Origin: Phlebotomus papatasi
Lineage: Eukaryota > Arthropoda > Insecta > Diptera > Psychodidae
DNA length: 64,000 nt
NCBI RefSeq assembly: GCF_024763615.1
Contig: NC_077224.1
Location: 86,128,712-86,192,711 of the forward strand
Direction of reading: 5' to 3'
The notes below the pieces were generated by a model that saw only the letters and a list, made by a program, of their open reading frames with translations, did no database searches and had not been told where the DNA came from. Made by a program: the position numbers and the translations under genes. Shown piece after piece: positions 33,985 through 43,563 of this stretch (positions are counted from its first letter, which is position 1; every line of letters begins with the position of its first letter).

Positions 33985-34255
33985 CGGAATAGTCATAGTG
34001 GGAATTCCAGTTTTGTTCACTAGAGGCAACAAGTCCATCCCAAAGTAGGTTAGTGCTGTAAAGTTCTTTTTCTTCCTCAATCGTCCAACGGTTGCCGCCA
34101 TCCAGTTGTTCAGCTGCTGTGGTATTTACCACTTAATCATATAGCTCGATGAAACACGACTCTTACTTGAGACCTCTTCCAATGACATTGATTTATTGCC
34201 ATTACCTTCCTCTTTCATGATCTTGAATAGAACACTGCAGTTCATGACTGAAGTA
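33985..34255 (-). pseudogene. Possible decayed coding remnant
   Basis: GC-richer than its surroundings. On the minus strand one frame gives SAEQLDGGNRWTIEEEKEL, and another, upstream, gives a 40-residue open stretch ending in MIKW and a stop. WTIEEEKEL has a SANT/Myb or transposase flavour, but the similarity is too short to name. The frames are shifted relative to each other. Confidence 0.3.
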
Positions 34256-34371
34256 TACAATTAAAAAGAAAATCTGTCATCAAACAAACATTTTTGATTG
34301 TTTATGTTTTGATTTTTTTTTCAGGAACTCCTTTACATTTTCATTTTACAATTTGTTATTCGATTTATACC

Positions 34372-34667
34372 CAGCGCACAATAACTTTTATTTTTAAACA
34401 TGTTTTCAAGACTTCCTATGAGAGAGAGCGAGATGAATAGATCTACCTTTCATTCACTCTCATTGAAATTTCAAAAACATATTTACAAAACAAAAGTTAT
34501 TGTGCGTTGGGCATTATACCTTGCGCTCAATAACTTTTGTTTGTAAACATATTTTCGGAGTTTGCAATGAGAGAGAGTGAGATCTAGATCTAGTCATCTC
34601 GCTCACTGTCATAGGCAGTTTCCAAAACTTGTTTACAAGGCAAAAGTTATTGTGAGTTAGGCATTAC
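34372..34667. mobile_element. Two palindromic MITEs in tandem (CACAATAACTTTT family)
   Basis: Unit 1 (34372-34510) and unit 2 (34522-34667) each begin with CAATAACTTTT-type sequence and TTGTAAACAT, contain ATGAGAGAGAG, and end with the inverse (ACAAAACAAAAGTTATTGTG). They are diverged from each other but in the same order. Both are hairpin-forming and non-coding. Confidence 0.75.
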
Positions 34668-34704
34668 AATACAAACCTATGCGAAAATCTACAGACGGGA
34701 AGCT

Positions 34705-35060
34705 TAAAGTGCGAGTTCGCGTACTCGCCGCTTTAGCGCTGATCGTTCTACCATTTCGAATTTCGGTATTCTTAACGCTTCAATTGTCAACAATGTCAAC
34801 AACAGTGTACTGTGCAAACGTTTGCTGCTAAAAGGAAATTTTTGGGGAAATTCAGGATGGCAGAACGTTTGATTTGTTATTTTATTAAAATAAATGTCCT
34901 TTTCAAGAACTTGATGACTTTAGTGGAACTCGTCGGTTTAAACTTTCGAACTTCCAACGGGTTTTTAGGAAATTTCTCTCTGATATACCTTCGAATCGAT
35001 ACAGAAAAAAACCTTAACCGGACTGAGCTCTCAAATCGCGAAGGTTATTATTGAACGAGA
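34705..35060 (+). repeat. Dispersed 360-bp repeat, copy 2
   Basis: Inverse counterpart of 27985-28345. The 80-codon ORF within it is a product of the repeat. Confidence 0.7.
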
Positions 35061-35066
35061 GGAATA

Positions 35067-35250
35067 TACAGTACAACCCCGTTATAGGCCATCGCTCTAT
35101 AGTCCACAATTTATCGACCGTTGATTTCAAAACACTGATTTTAAGTTAGGTTATGTTTTTTTAATACGCGACATATGCAATGTTGTCATAATTATTTTAA
35201 TATTTTTGGCAAACTTTATTGAGTAGTTGAGATAACTGTGATCTGGGCTT
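35067..35250. mobile_element. Truncated pogo/Tigger-type MITE
   Basis: It starts TACAGTACAACCCCGTTATA and contains CATCGCTCTATAGTCCACAA and CGACCGTTGATTT. This is the inverse of the right half of 51507-51849. The distal TIR is missing. Confidence 0.7.
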
Positions 35251-35340
35251 CTGATACAGAATTGAAATCTTTTAGTTTTCTCTACGAGTGCTGATCTTAA
35301 TTCTTGACTTCTTTACGCAAGATATTGCTTTTGGAGGTAT

Positions 35341-37467
35341 TTTAGTACATGCATGTACTAAATGTATAATTTCTCTGCATAATTCATTTTATATTATAAT
35401 GGAACCACTACTGTAAAAATAGTAAAAATTCACTCAACTTTTGAATTAATGTTATTAACTTTGAATTTCTTAGGAAGAAAATATAAATTGTATTAGTACA
35501 TATTTGTGCTAAATCCTAGATCTATTTCATCAATTTATTTTGGGTTCAACAATTTTATATAGTGAATAATACTAACCAAAAAAGAATTTAATTGAATTTC
35601 AGTTCATTCCATTGAAGATAAATTGAAATTGATTTAGTACATGAATGTACTAAATACATATTGGTAAAAATTCACCTAAATATAATTTAACTGCGATTGT
35701 AATAAAGCCTTTTGATATCTCAGAGAATAATTATTAAGGGCTAATTAAGGGCTGATTTTCTAATATGATAAGGATAATTTCTTAACTTCTTTCTCTTTCA
35801 GAACTTAACAATTCTCTACTACTGACTGACAGTGACTGTACTAAAATTTAGTACTACGAAATTTGTCAACACATAATATATCTCTAAACTTTGAATTAAA
35901 AGGAAATTTTAATATCGCAGGCCAACTAGGGGAAAGCACGCTACTTTAGGACGATTTATGCTTAGCACAAATCACTTTTTTTAATGTGTTATGAATGAAT
36001 TTGTCCCATTATAATATTATATTTTAATAGCTAGTCCAATTAAATTTTCAGAAAAGGGCTATGAGTGAAATCAATAAGGAACATAGAGAAAAAATTGAAT
36101 TGTCCGTAGCTTGAGTCGTTCGAAGGTAGCGCGCTTTCCCCTACTACATTTTCCTATTTATAATTTCTGAATCCTCGTGAAAACTTTAAATTTCTTTAGT
36201 ACATACATGTGCTAAACCTGCAATCTACTTCTAGAATTTGTTATTAATTAAAATTATAAATAGTGTGTGGTGTAATCAAAGCTCATAAACTGTAATTTGA
36301 AATTGATGAATTTGAATTCATTTGAATGAAAATTAAATTGATTTTTAGTACGTGCATGTACTAAATGTTAACTTTCATTTCTCCACCTCTTTTTTGCAAG
36401 ATTTTTGGCATTTTTTTTTAGCAAATTTTCGCGCTTTAAACCTATGGCCCAAGGTTAAAATACAAATTCTCCAAATTCTTTAAAAAATGAATATACATAA
36501 GGAAAACCTCTTGAGTTGATTCAATATCGTTGGTTGAATCAGTAACTGTGCTATCCCCATTAACTTAGTCTCTGTGTACGTTGTAAACGACGCGTATCGT
36601 TGTGTGGTGTTTGTGACGAACGCAAACACAAAATAAATGCAGTTAGCACAGTTGCTGATACAATCGGCGATATAATAACATAACACATGTTTACTTCTCG
36701 TCGGTTGCATCAGTCATTGTCGTATCTACATTTTTGTGTCTGCATTTGGTGCAAGCTACGATACATAGGTCGCCGTTTGCGTGAAATGCTGATATAAAGA
36801 AATGTAAATACAACAACGGTCGCTGCAACTGACGCGATGTTCTATTGAGTTATTTAGAAATTTTCAATGTATTGTTTTTATGCATTTCTCTATTTGCTTT
36901 CGAATCAAGCTATTGTGCATTGATATTAATTAAAATAGTATACTGGAGCTTTTTTTAATTTTGTTTTAAATTATCTAAATACAAAAGCAGAAGTTTTTTT
37001 CAGTACAACCCTGTACTAAATATTTATTTCTGTTTCAAATTTTTTGTAATATTTTTTTTGCGAATTTTTAAACTAATTTGTTTTATATTCACATAAGGAT
37101 TTTTTTCTCCTAAATGGTATTTTAAATAGAATCATAAAATATGAATATACGTTAAGAAATTTACAAGTTAGTTTAGTACAGCAGTGTACTAAATAATAAT
37201 GCATATATTCTCTTTCAATTCTATTCCTAAAGTTTTTTACTCTGCATTTTTAATGTTTGGCAATTGACTTGAGAATTGAATTATTGCTCTTTATCTTCTA
37301 GACTAAAAGAGTCTAAAATTTATTTAGTACAGCAATCTTTTAGAATTGTTTACGATTTTGCATTGTGAATGCTCTCAAAGATTTTTACGTAAAACCATTT
37401 TAAGTAACAATTGAAAATATTGAATTAAAAAAATTATTTTTCTATTTTAGTACATTCATGTACTAAA
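35341..37467. repeat. Array of TTTAGTACAT / ATGTACTAAA palindromes (cluster 2)
   Basis: Full or near-full palindromes start at 35341 (perfect), 35492, 35632 (perfect, 24 bp with flanks), 36195, 36344, 36998, 37172 and 37446 (perfect apart from the 2-bp spacer). An outward-facing pair is at 35837-35855 and a half-site at 37323. Start-to-start distances are mostly 123-175 bp. The 358-bp gap before 36195 contains the 215-bp insertion at 35927-36143; without it the spacing is about 143 bp. Linkers are AT-rich and not obviously alike. Confidence 0.75.
35927..36143. mobile_element. TA-flanked MITE inserted in the palindrome array
   Basis: 217 bp including both TAs, from TAGGGGAAAGCACGCTAC to GTAGCGCGCTTTCCCCTA. 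Non-coding, AT-rich inside. Same terminal style as the other GGG-ended TA elements. Confidence 0.75.
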
Positions 37468-37544
37468 TTTTCTTTTCGATCTCTAGCCTTCGGGAAATTT
37501 ATAAAATTGTTCATTTTATGATTTATAAGAGAAATCAAGTGAAT

Positions 37545-37702
37545 TCCCAACGAGCACAGTTATCGAATAGTGAATCGATCAGCAAAAATATGCTGACCGG
37601 TCAGCAGTTCTCGAACAAAAAGTGCTAACCAAAGCAAGAGAACTGTCTCGCGATATGTTTTCAGCTGAATTGAAATCAGTTAGAATTTGGTTTCTGGGTT
37701 TT
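37545..37702. repeat. Dispersed repeat, AATGAGCACAG family, copy 3
   Basis: CCCAACGAGCACAG, GATCAGCAAAAATATGCTGA, CCGGTCAGCAGTTCTCGAAC, AAGTGCTAACCAAAG, CTCGCGA and TCAGCTGAATTGAAATCAGT in order. Shorter than the other two copies through an internal deletion. Confidence 0.65.
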
Positions 37703-38369
37703 AACATTTTGTGAATGAATTTCAATTTACCCGAGGTGAAAATGGCTAATTTATTTATTACATGCAAATTTTACATCAGGGCAAACACAAACAGTAATAA
37801 AAAGAGAAGGAAATTAGAAGTGAATTCTGAATGTGAAAGTTTGTAAAATTGCAATTTATACCCCAAAGATTTGGATCAAATTTTAAATAAAATCTGTTAC
37901 TTTTATGCCAAATCACTGAATAATCGCTTTTCTTGTTCACCTTTCTCGTCTCATCATCTTAAAAGTATCAAAACTCACAGTGTTTAGTACCACTAATTCT
38001 TCTGTTAATTCTCTACTTGACTGATTTTCTGAATTTGTATGAGTAATGTCTTGCAATTTAAGATCCCAAACAACATAAACTTAATTTTATTTTATTTTTT
38101 TTTTATTCGTTTTGTGTGAAAAATTTTTACAACAGGTACACAAATACAATAAAAGTTATAAACCCGATGTCGATGAGAGAAAGAAGTATATGAAATAAAA
38201 GCAAGATTAATCATTTATCTCTTCTTATTCTTACTTCGCTCTAATAATTAGAAAAAGGTTGACTCTCAAATTTGAAATGTGTGCCTTTTCTCTGCCATAC
38301 CGCAAATTGTGCTCCAGATGCTCTTGCACTTCCCCATTTCAACGATTTTTCTTTGAATTTGGATTTCAG

Positions 38370-38553
38370 TGCCAACACGCAGATGGACAACGACGTGACT
38401 CCTGTTTATCTAGCAGCTCAGGAGGGTCATCTGGAGGTGCTGAAGTTTCTTGTACTGGAAGCCGGAGGGTCACTCTATGTTCGTGCTCGCGATGGAATGG
38501 CTCCCATTCATGCGGCCTCTCAGATGGGATGCCTCGACTGTCTCAAGTGGATG
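38370..38553 (+). CDS. f: forked exon 3, ankyrin repeats
   Basis: A 184-bp exon between TGGATTTCAG and the donor ATG|GTGAGT. The first base completes a Ser codon from exon 2 (phase 2); it leaves in phase 0. It encodes ANTQMDNDVTPVYLAAQEGH then LEVLKFLVLEAGGSLYVRAR and DGMAPIHAASQMGCLDCLKW, two further ankyrin units. The espin counterparts have TPLYLACQEGHLEV and DGMTPLHAAAQMG, a close match in order and spacing. This is one of the best-conserved parts of the protein. The upstream open frame back to 38272 is intron read-through, not coding. Confidence 0.95.
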
Positions 38554-38870
38554 GTGAGTCTTCATGTAAATCATTAACACTTTAAATACTCCGCTTCAAA
38601 GACTATTGCAACTTCCAAGGGGCTATTCAGTACAATTATATTCAAAACGAAAGTGAAAAAAAAAATAGTTCTCACTGAGATTTGAACTCAAGATTTTTCA
38701 GGTGCGAAAGGTCCTTGAATGCGAATCCTGCAATTTTTGCTTTATGCTTTTGAACAATATGCTGTTTGATCTTGGACCTTATCAACTATTATCGGTTGAA
38801 CTTTAATTTAGATAGTTATTTACATAGACATTAATCATCCTGTTGAATTTCAAATAAAAGAATTGCAGTT

Positions 38871-41345
38871 GACTGTCCTTTCGTCCTGACGGTCTTGAGT
38901 TCAAATCTCGGCAGGGACATTTTTTTTCAGCTGTTTGTCGGTTATTATCGGTTGAAAAGAAATTTAGATAGGTAAAAAGATCGATGACATTATCATCCTC
39001 TTGAATTTCAAATAAAAGAATTACAGTTGATTACACTGTGCAACGATGATTTTGTCCCTGGGTTCTCATGCTATTTTTTCTATTGCTAGGGTCAAATGAT
39101 TTACGAAAATACTTATCATTTTGATTTCATTTGGATTTTGCGCCTGGTATTTACGAAAAACGGTTTTTTCCGTTTCTTGATACTTGGGTGCCTATATCTC
39201 CGAATCTGCTGAACCGATTTATTTCTCACTAAGGAATAATTTGTTCTCCTTTAGATGCCCGATAAATCTTCTGAACAGATGAAGTTCGTACAACCGACAC
39301 CAGCGGCGCTGTAGTCCCATAAATGTCAGAAAACATGTAAAAATCGAAATTTGTAGCAACTTTGATCAAGAATATCTCGAAAACTAAAACCGTCCTTAAC
39401 AATCTGATTTATGGGTTTGATAGAGAATTTTATTAGCTAGATTTTTGTTCATATACAACTTTTTGCTCAGATTATTTTTTAACCTCGAAATTGAGGTTCA
39501 AACAAAAAATGAGCATTCAGACAACTTAATAAATCCTTCACAATTTCGAGTGTTATTGCTTTCTTTCCTCGCAATTAGACAGTACAAGCTTTTATTATAT
39601 TATTTAATACTTAAATATCGATATTATGGTGATTTTTATATGACATTTTAAATTTTTAAATATTATTTTATTACTTGGAAACTTGTATAAAACTTTAACA
39701 TATGTGTTATACATAAAGTAACAATTACAAGTTCAAAAACTAGTTTTAGATTTATTTCGACGAAAATCACGTAATTATGAGGTTAAAATTGTAGGATTGT
39801 AGATAAATGTAGGAATTTTTTTTAAAGAATTATAAAAAGAAATGAATTTAGAAAAAGGATTTTTTTTGCAAAGTTTTCATATGTAACTGGTATGTAAAAG
39901 GTAAAATAGATACTTATTGATTCTAAAACGTCAATTTAACAAGAAATATTCTTTGAAATATTTAAAATTTTGCAATATGCAGTTAATATGCCTTTTTTGT
40001 AATAGTCTTTTGAGATTGAAATAACACTGAAATCTTACTGAAGATATTGTTTGAGTTATTACCTTGTATTATATCTAAACACATTTTATAATGCAATGAG
40101 TATTAATAAAGTCCTACAACTGTAAGAAAAGTGAAAATAATACTCTGGGCTATCTAAACTTGAAAAGAAAAAGTCAAAATTTGCGAAATAGTTAAGTTTT
40201 TCTTTAGTTGGCTGAGTGCTCGTTTTTCGTTTGAACCTCAATATCGAGGTTAAAAAATAATCTGAGAGAAAAGTTGTACATGAACGAAAATGTAGCTGAT
40301 TAAATTCTCTATCAAACCCACAAAACAGATTGTTAGGGACAGTCCTAGTTTTCGAGATATTTTTGATCAAAGTTGCTAAAAAGTTCGATTTTTCCATGTT
40401 TTCTGACATATTTGTGACTACAGCGCCCCTGGTGTCAGTTGTACGAACTTCATTTGTTCAGAGGATTTATCGGGCATGTAAAGGACAACAAATTGTTCCA
40501 AAGTAAGAAATAAATCAGTTCAGCAGATTCGGAGATATAGGCACCCAAGTATCAAAAAACGGAAAAAACCGTTTTTCGTAAATACCAGGCGCAAAATCCA
40601 AATGAAATCAAAATGATAAGTATTTTCGTAAATCATTTGACCCTAGCAATAGAAAAAATAGCATAAGAACCCAGGGACAAAAAAAAAGTTTGAAATTGTT
40701 GCACAGTGTTATACTTTCGTCTTGACGGCCCTGAGTTCAAATCTCAGCAGAGGCATTTTTTTCAGCTGTTTATCGGTTGGTATCGGATGAACTTAAATTT
40801 AGATAGGTAGAAAGATCGACATTATCATCCTCTTGAATTTAAAACAAATGAATCACAGTTTGATTGTCCTTTGGTCTCGACGGTCCTGAGTTCAAATCTC
40901 GGCAGGGACATTTTTTTCAGCTGTTTATCGTTTATTATCCGTTGAACTTAAATTTAGATGGATAATAAGATGGATATTATCATCCTTGTTGAATTTCAAA
41001 TAAAGGAATTACTGTTGATTATACTTTCGTCCTGACGGTCCTGAGTTCAAATCTCGGCAGGGACATTTTTTTTCAGCTGTTTATCGGTTATTATCGGCTA
41101 AATTTAATTCCTGTTAAATTTCAAATAAAAGAATTTCAGTTGACTGTCCTTTCGTCCTGACGGTCCTGAGTTCAAATCTCGGCAAGGACATCTTTTTTCA
41201 GCTCTTTTTCGGTTATTATCGGTTGAACTTAAATTAAGATAGATAATAAGATGGTTATTATCATCTTGTTGAATTTAAAATAAAAGAATTACAGTTCATT
41301 ACACTTTCGCCCTGAATGTCCTGGGTTCAAATCTCGGCACGGACA
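38871..41345 (+). repeat. Tandem array of tRNA-half-like units, split by an insertion
   Basis: Six units contain GAGTTCAAATCTCGGCA or a close variant (38897, 40733, 40889, 41045, 41170, 41325) preceded by CTGACGGTCCT and followed by a T-run and CAGCTGTTTATCGGTTATTA. Spacing is about 155 bp once the element at 39034-40708 is removed, and 125 bp for one shortened unit. The core folds as a tRNA T-arm (CTGAG/CTCGG stem, TTCAAAT loop) with a GGGACA acceptor-like 3' side, so it carries a pol III B-box. A tRNA-derived SINE amplified in tandem is the likely origin. Confidence 0.75.
39034..40708. mobile_element. 1675-bp foldback element with about 480-bp TIRs
   Basis: It begins CACTGTGCAAC and ends GTTGCACAGTG, flanked by TTA (39031-39033 and 40709-40711). 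The first 470 or so bases are repeated in inverse at 40209-40708, including CCGTTTTTCGTAAATACCAG and TCTCCGAATCTGCTGAACCG. The interior 700 bp is AT-rich with no transposase. It interrupts a unit of the tRNA-like array; the uninterrupted site GTTGATTATACTTTCG at 41014-41029 proves a 3-bp TTA duplication. The CACTG ends with 3-bp TSD suit CACTA/CMC or Harbinger-like elements; superfamily open. Confidence 0.85.
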
Positions 41346-42333
41346 TTTTTTTTCATCTGTCTGTATAACTCTTTTATTTTTCCAAGGCTTATTGGAACTT
41401 TATTAATTTACCCTACCGAAAAAATCCGCAAAAATATTACTTATAAACCTCTAATTGAATTCTCCACTGACCGACTCGCAGAAATATTTGCCTCGAGGTG
41501 GAGAAAACTTACTTATACTTTGAGCGATATATGAGATATGTTCGATTAGCAATTATCGTCAATTAAAGTAATATTTTTGCTATTGCTATCCGTACATTGA
41601 ACGTGACATTTAATCTGTCTGAGATAAACTTACTGAAGCTTGTTCACCATGAACATATTTGGCGGTGATCGCTTTTTCATCTCTGACTCTTCTTTTGCAA
41701 GAAATTGCATTACATATTAAATACCTTCAACACTCATAACGGACAATTCAAATGATTGGTGGTTGATTGTAGATGGGAGAATGAGTGGTAAACTCGTTCC
41801 AGAGCATCATTTTGCTCCATTTATTGGCACAATTATGGATAGCCTGATGTATCCTAACATCATTGCGGATTTTCTTCGGGTGGGATTGAATAAATGGCAT
41901 ATGTAGTTGCGTAAATTTAGCTGCAGTTAAAGAAACTCACAGGCAGGAAGATGCTGGCACAAGACCGTTAGTAAATGTCTCGGGAATTATCGATTTGTAG
42001 CTGGCACGGGGGAAAAATAAGAGATAGTTTTCACCGTTCTTTACGGCTCGTTCCATTCTTCGTCATGATCAGGCCTTGCGACCATTGAAGGTCGTATAGC
42101 GAGATCTCTTGCTCTCAATCTTCACCTTTTGTGATCTTCATCAGATAAATTTGCATTGAACGCAAATAGAAATGGGTAAACTCAATAACTCAAGAAACTG
42201 CAATGGGGCAAAAACGAGCTATTACGAGTTCAATTGCTTGTACCATTTGTATTTGTCCATTTTTTTTAATAATTCCTCGGGGGCACAACATTGAGATTTT
42301 CTAATGCCTCAGAGAGATTCTAGATACATCTAT
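41346..42333. other. Intron 3 stretch without a recognised gene
   Basis: Mixed-composition sequence with only short open frames. No repeat family recognised. Confidence 0.4.
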
Positions 42334-42714
42334 TGGGGAATTCTGTAACGATATGACAATGTCATATGACAAATTTTCCTGATAAATTTGGGAATAGGAC
42401 AACATTGAAGACCAATGAGCATCAAAAATAGCCATTGCAAGTATCTCTATGAAGCTCTTAATAAGTTTACCGCATAAAAAATCTTAAATTTGTCATATGA
42501 CATTGTCATACTGTTACAGAATTCTCCTTTTGGAGAGGAATTCTATAGCAGCTTGACAATGTTATATGACAAATTTACTTTTTAATGTGGTAAATTTGAA
42601 AGATGTTCTTGCAATCGCTATTCTATTAGCGCTGGGCATTAGTGTGGCCCTGTTCCTTAAATACGAAAATTTGTCATATGATATTGTCATAATTTTACAG
42701 AATACTCCTATTGG
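42334..42714. mobile_element. Two palindromic MITEs in tandem just upstream of exon 4
   Basis: Unit 1 (42334-42530) has GGGGAATTCTGTAACGATAT then GACAATGTCATATGACAAAT, and its inverse at the right. Unit 2 (42531-42714) is a diverged copy with GGAATTCTATAGCAGCTTGA and TGTCATATGATATTGTCATA. The open frame that extends exon 4 leftwards to 42566 is translated from unit 2 and is not coding. Confidence 0.75.
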
Positions 42715-42802
42715 AGTACGTTCTAAAGCCGCTGGGTGCGCTAGTGTCCCATTTGATGCCTCATCTTTTGCATTAAAATGCTTAACTGAATGTTTCTTTC
42801 AG

Positions 42803-42985
42803 GTTGAGGAACAGGGAGTTGATCCAAATCTTCGGGACGGCGATGGAGCCACTCCATTGCATTTTGCAGCCTCTAGAGGACACTTATCAGCTGTTCGATG
42901 GCTCCTCAATCACGGTGCTCGTCTGTCGCTGGATAAATATGGAAAGAGTCCAATTAACGATGCTGCTGAGAATCAGCAAGTTGAA
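42803..42985 (+). CDS. f: forked exon 4, ankyrin repeats
   Basis: 183 bp, phase 0 at both ends, acceptor TTTCTTTCAG and donor GAA|GTGAGT. It encodes VEEQGVDPNLRDGDGATPLH then FAASRGHLSAVRWLLNHGAR and LSLDKYGKSPINDAAENQQV. The canonical ankyrin TPLH and GH...VVxWLL positions are present, and espin has the matching GATAMHFAASRGH and PLHDAAENGE segments. Together with exons 2, 3 and 5 it forms the ankyrin domain. The 82-bp intron after it is the shortest in the gene. A palindromic MITE ends about 90 bp before the acceptor. Confidence 0.95.
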
Positions 42986-43067
42986 GTGAGTACTCCTCCC
43001 ACTACTTCTGTACCAGAAGCATCTGCTGTTCACTGATCCATTCTCTCTCTTTCTCTTTCTCCCGCAG

Positions 43068-43563
43068 TGTCTCAATGTATTGGTGCAGCACGGAACCACA
43101 CCGGATCATCACAATTCGGAGGGGAATTACCGGCAAAAGGCCAGCAAGAAATACAACAATGGCTACTACAAACAGTCGCAACATCACATGGCCAGCAATC
43201 AGAACCACTCGGAGCGCCACAAAGTCACATCAAAGTCCTCCTCAGCTCACAGTTCAGACACCGAACCATTCTATCTGCATCCGCCAACAGTACGTCAGGA
43301 TGGTGTCTATACAAGATCCCGATCACCTCCGGATGCATCTTCAGTCTATGGACCTGTTGTGCCCAATGACGGGCTCTATGTCAATCCCATGCGCAATGGA
43401 TCACTGACACCTCCGAGTCCAGGAGGCAGTATTTCTGGTGAATCTTTCTATCTGCATGATCCGCAAGAAGTCATCTACAACAGGGTGAAGGATCTCTTTG
43501 ATTCAGACAGCAGCAACAAAGATGGCAGCACAGGCGGAGGATCACATCCAAATGCCTTGACAG
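43068..43563 (+). CDS. f: forked exon 5, end of ankyrin domain and His/Ser-rich linker
   Basis: 496 bp, entering in phase 0 after TTTCTCCCGCAG and leaving in phase 1 at ACAG|GTAAAG. The first residues, CLNVLVQHGTTPDHH, finish the last ankyrin repeat (espin: CCQILVVNGAELD). A low-complexity N/H/K/S stretch follows, then two FYLH motifs (EPFYLHPPTVRQDGVYTRS and ESFYLHDPQEVIYNRVKDLF). The second has the charged, amphipathic look of a protein-interaction helix. Proline and tyrosine are frequent (VYGPVVPNDGLYVNPMRNG), typical of forked. Overlapping frames of 100-110 codons on this segment are shadows. Confidence 0.93.

Noticed and set aside
38272..38369. Alternative ATG upstream of exon 3
   Set aside because: The open frame includes the polypyrimidine tract and acceptor; no similarity to forked before the splice site.
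39034..40708. Foldback element as a Transib relative because of CACTGTG ends
   Set aside because: Transib leaves 5-bp duplications; the empty site shows a 3-bp TTA duplication here.
42566..42802. Leftward extension of forked exon 4 with a membrane-like segment
   Set aside because: It translates the palindromic MITE and the pyrimidine tract; the acceptor at 42801-42802 and family alignment set the exon start.
43067..43407. 100- and 110-codon frames overlapping exon 5
   Set aside because: Alternative frames of a real coding exon; only the 43068 frame continues the ankyrin repeat.
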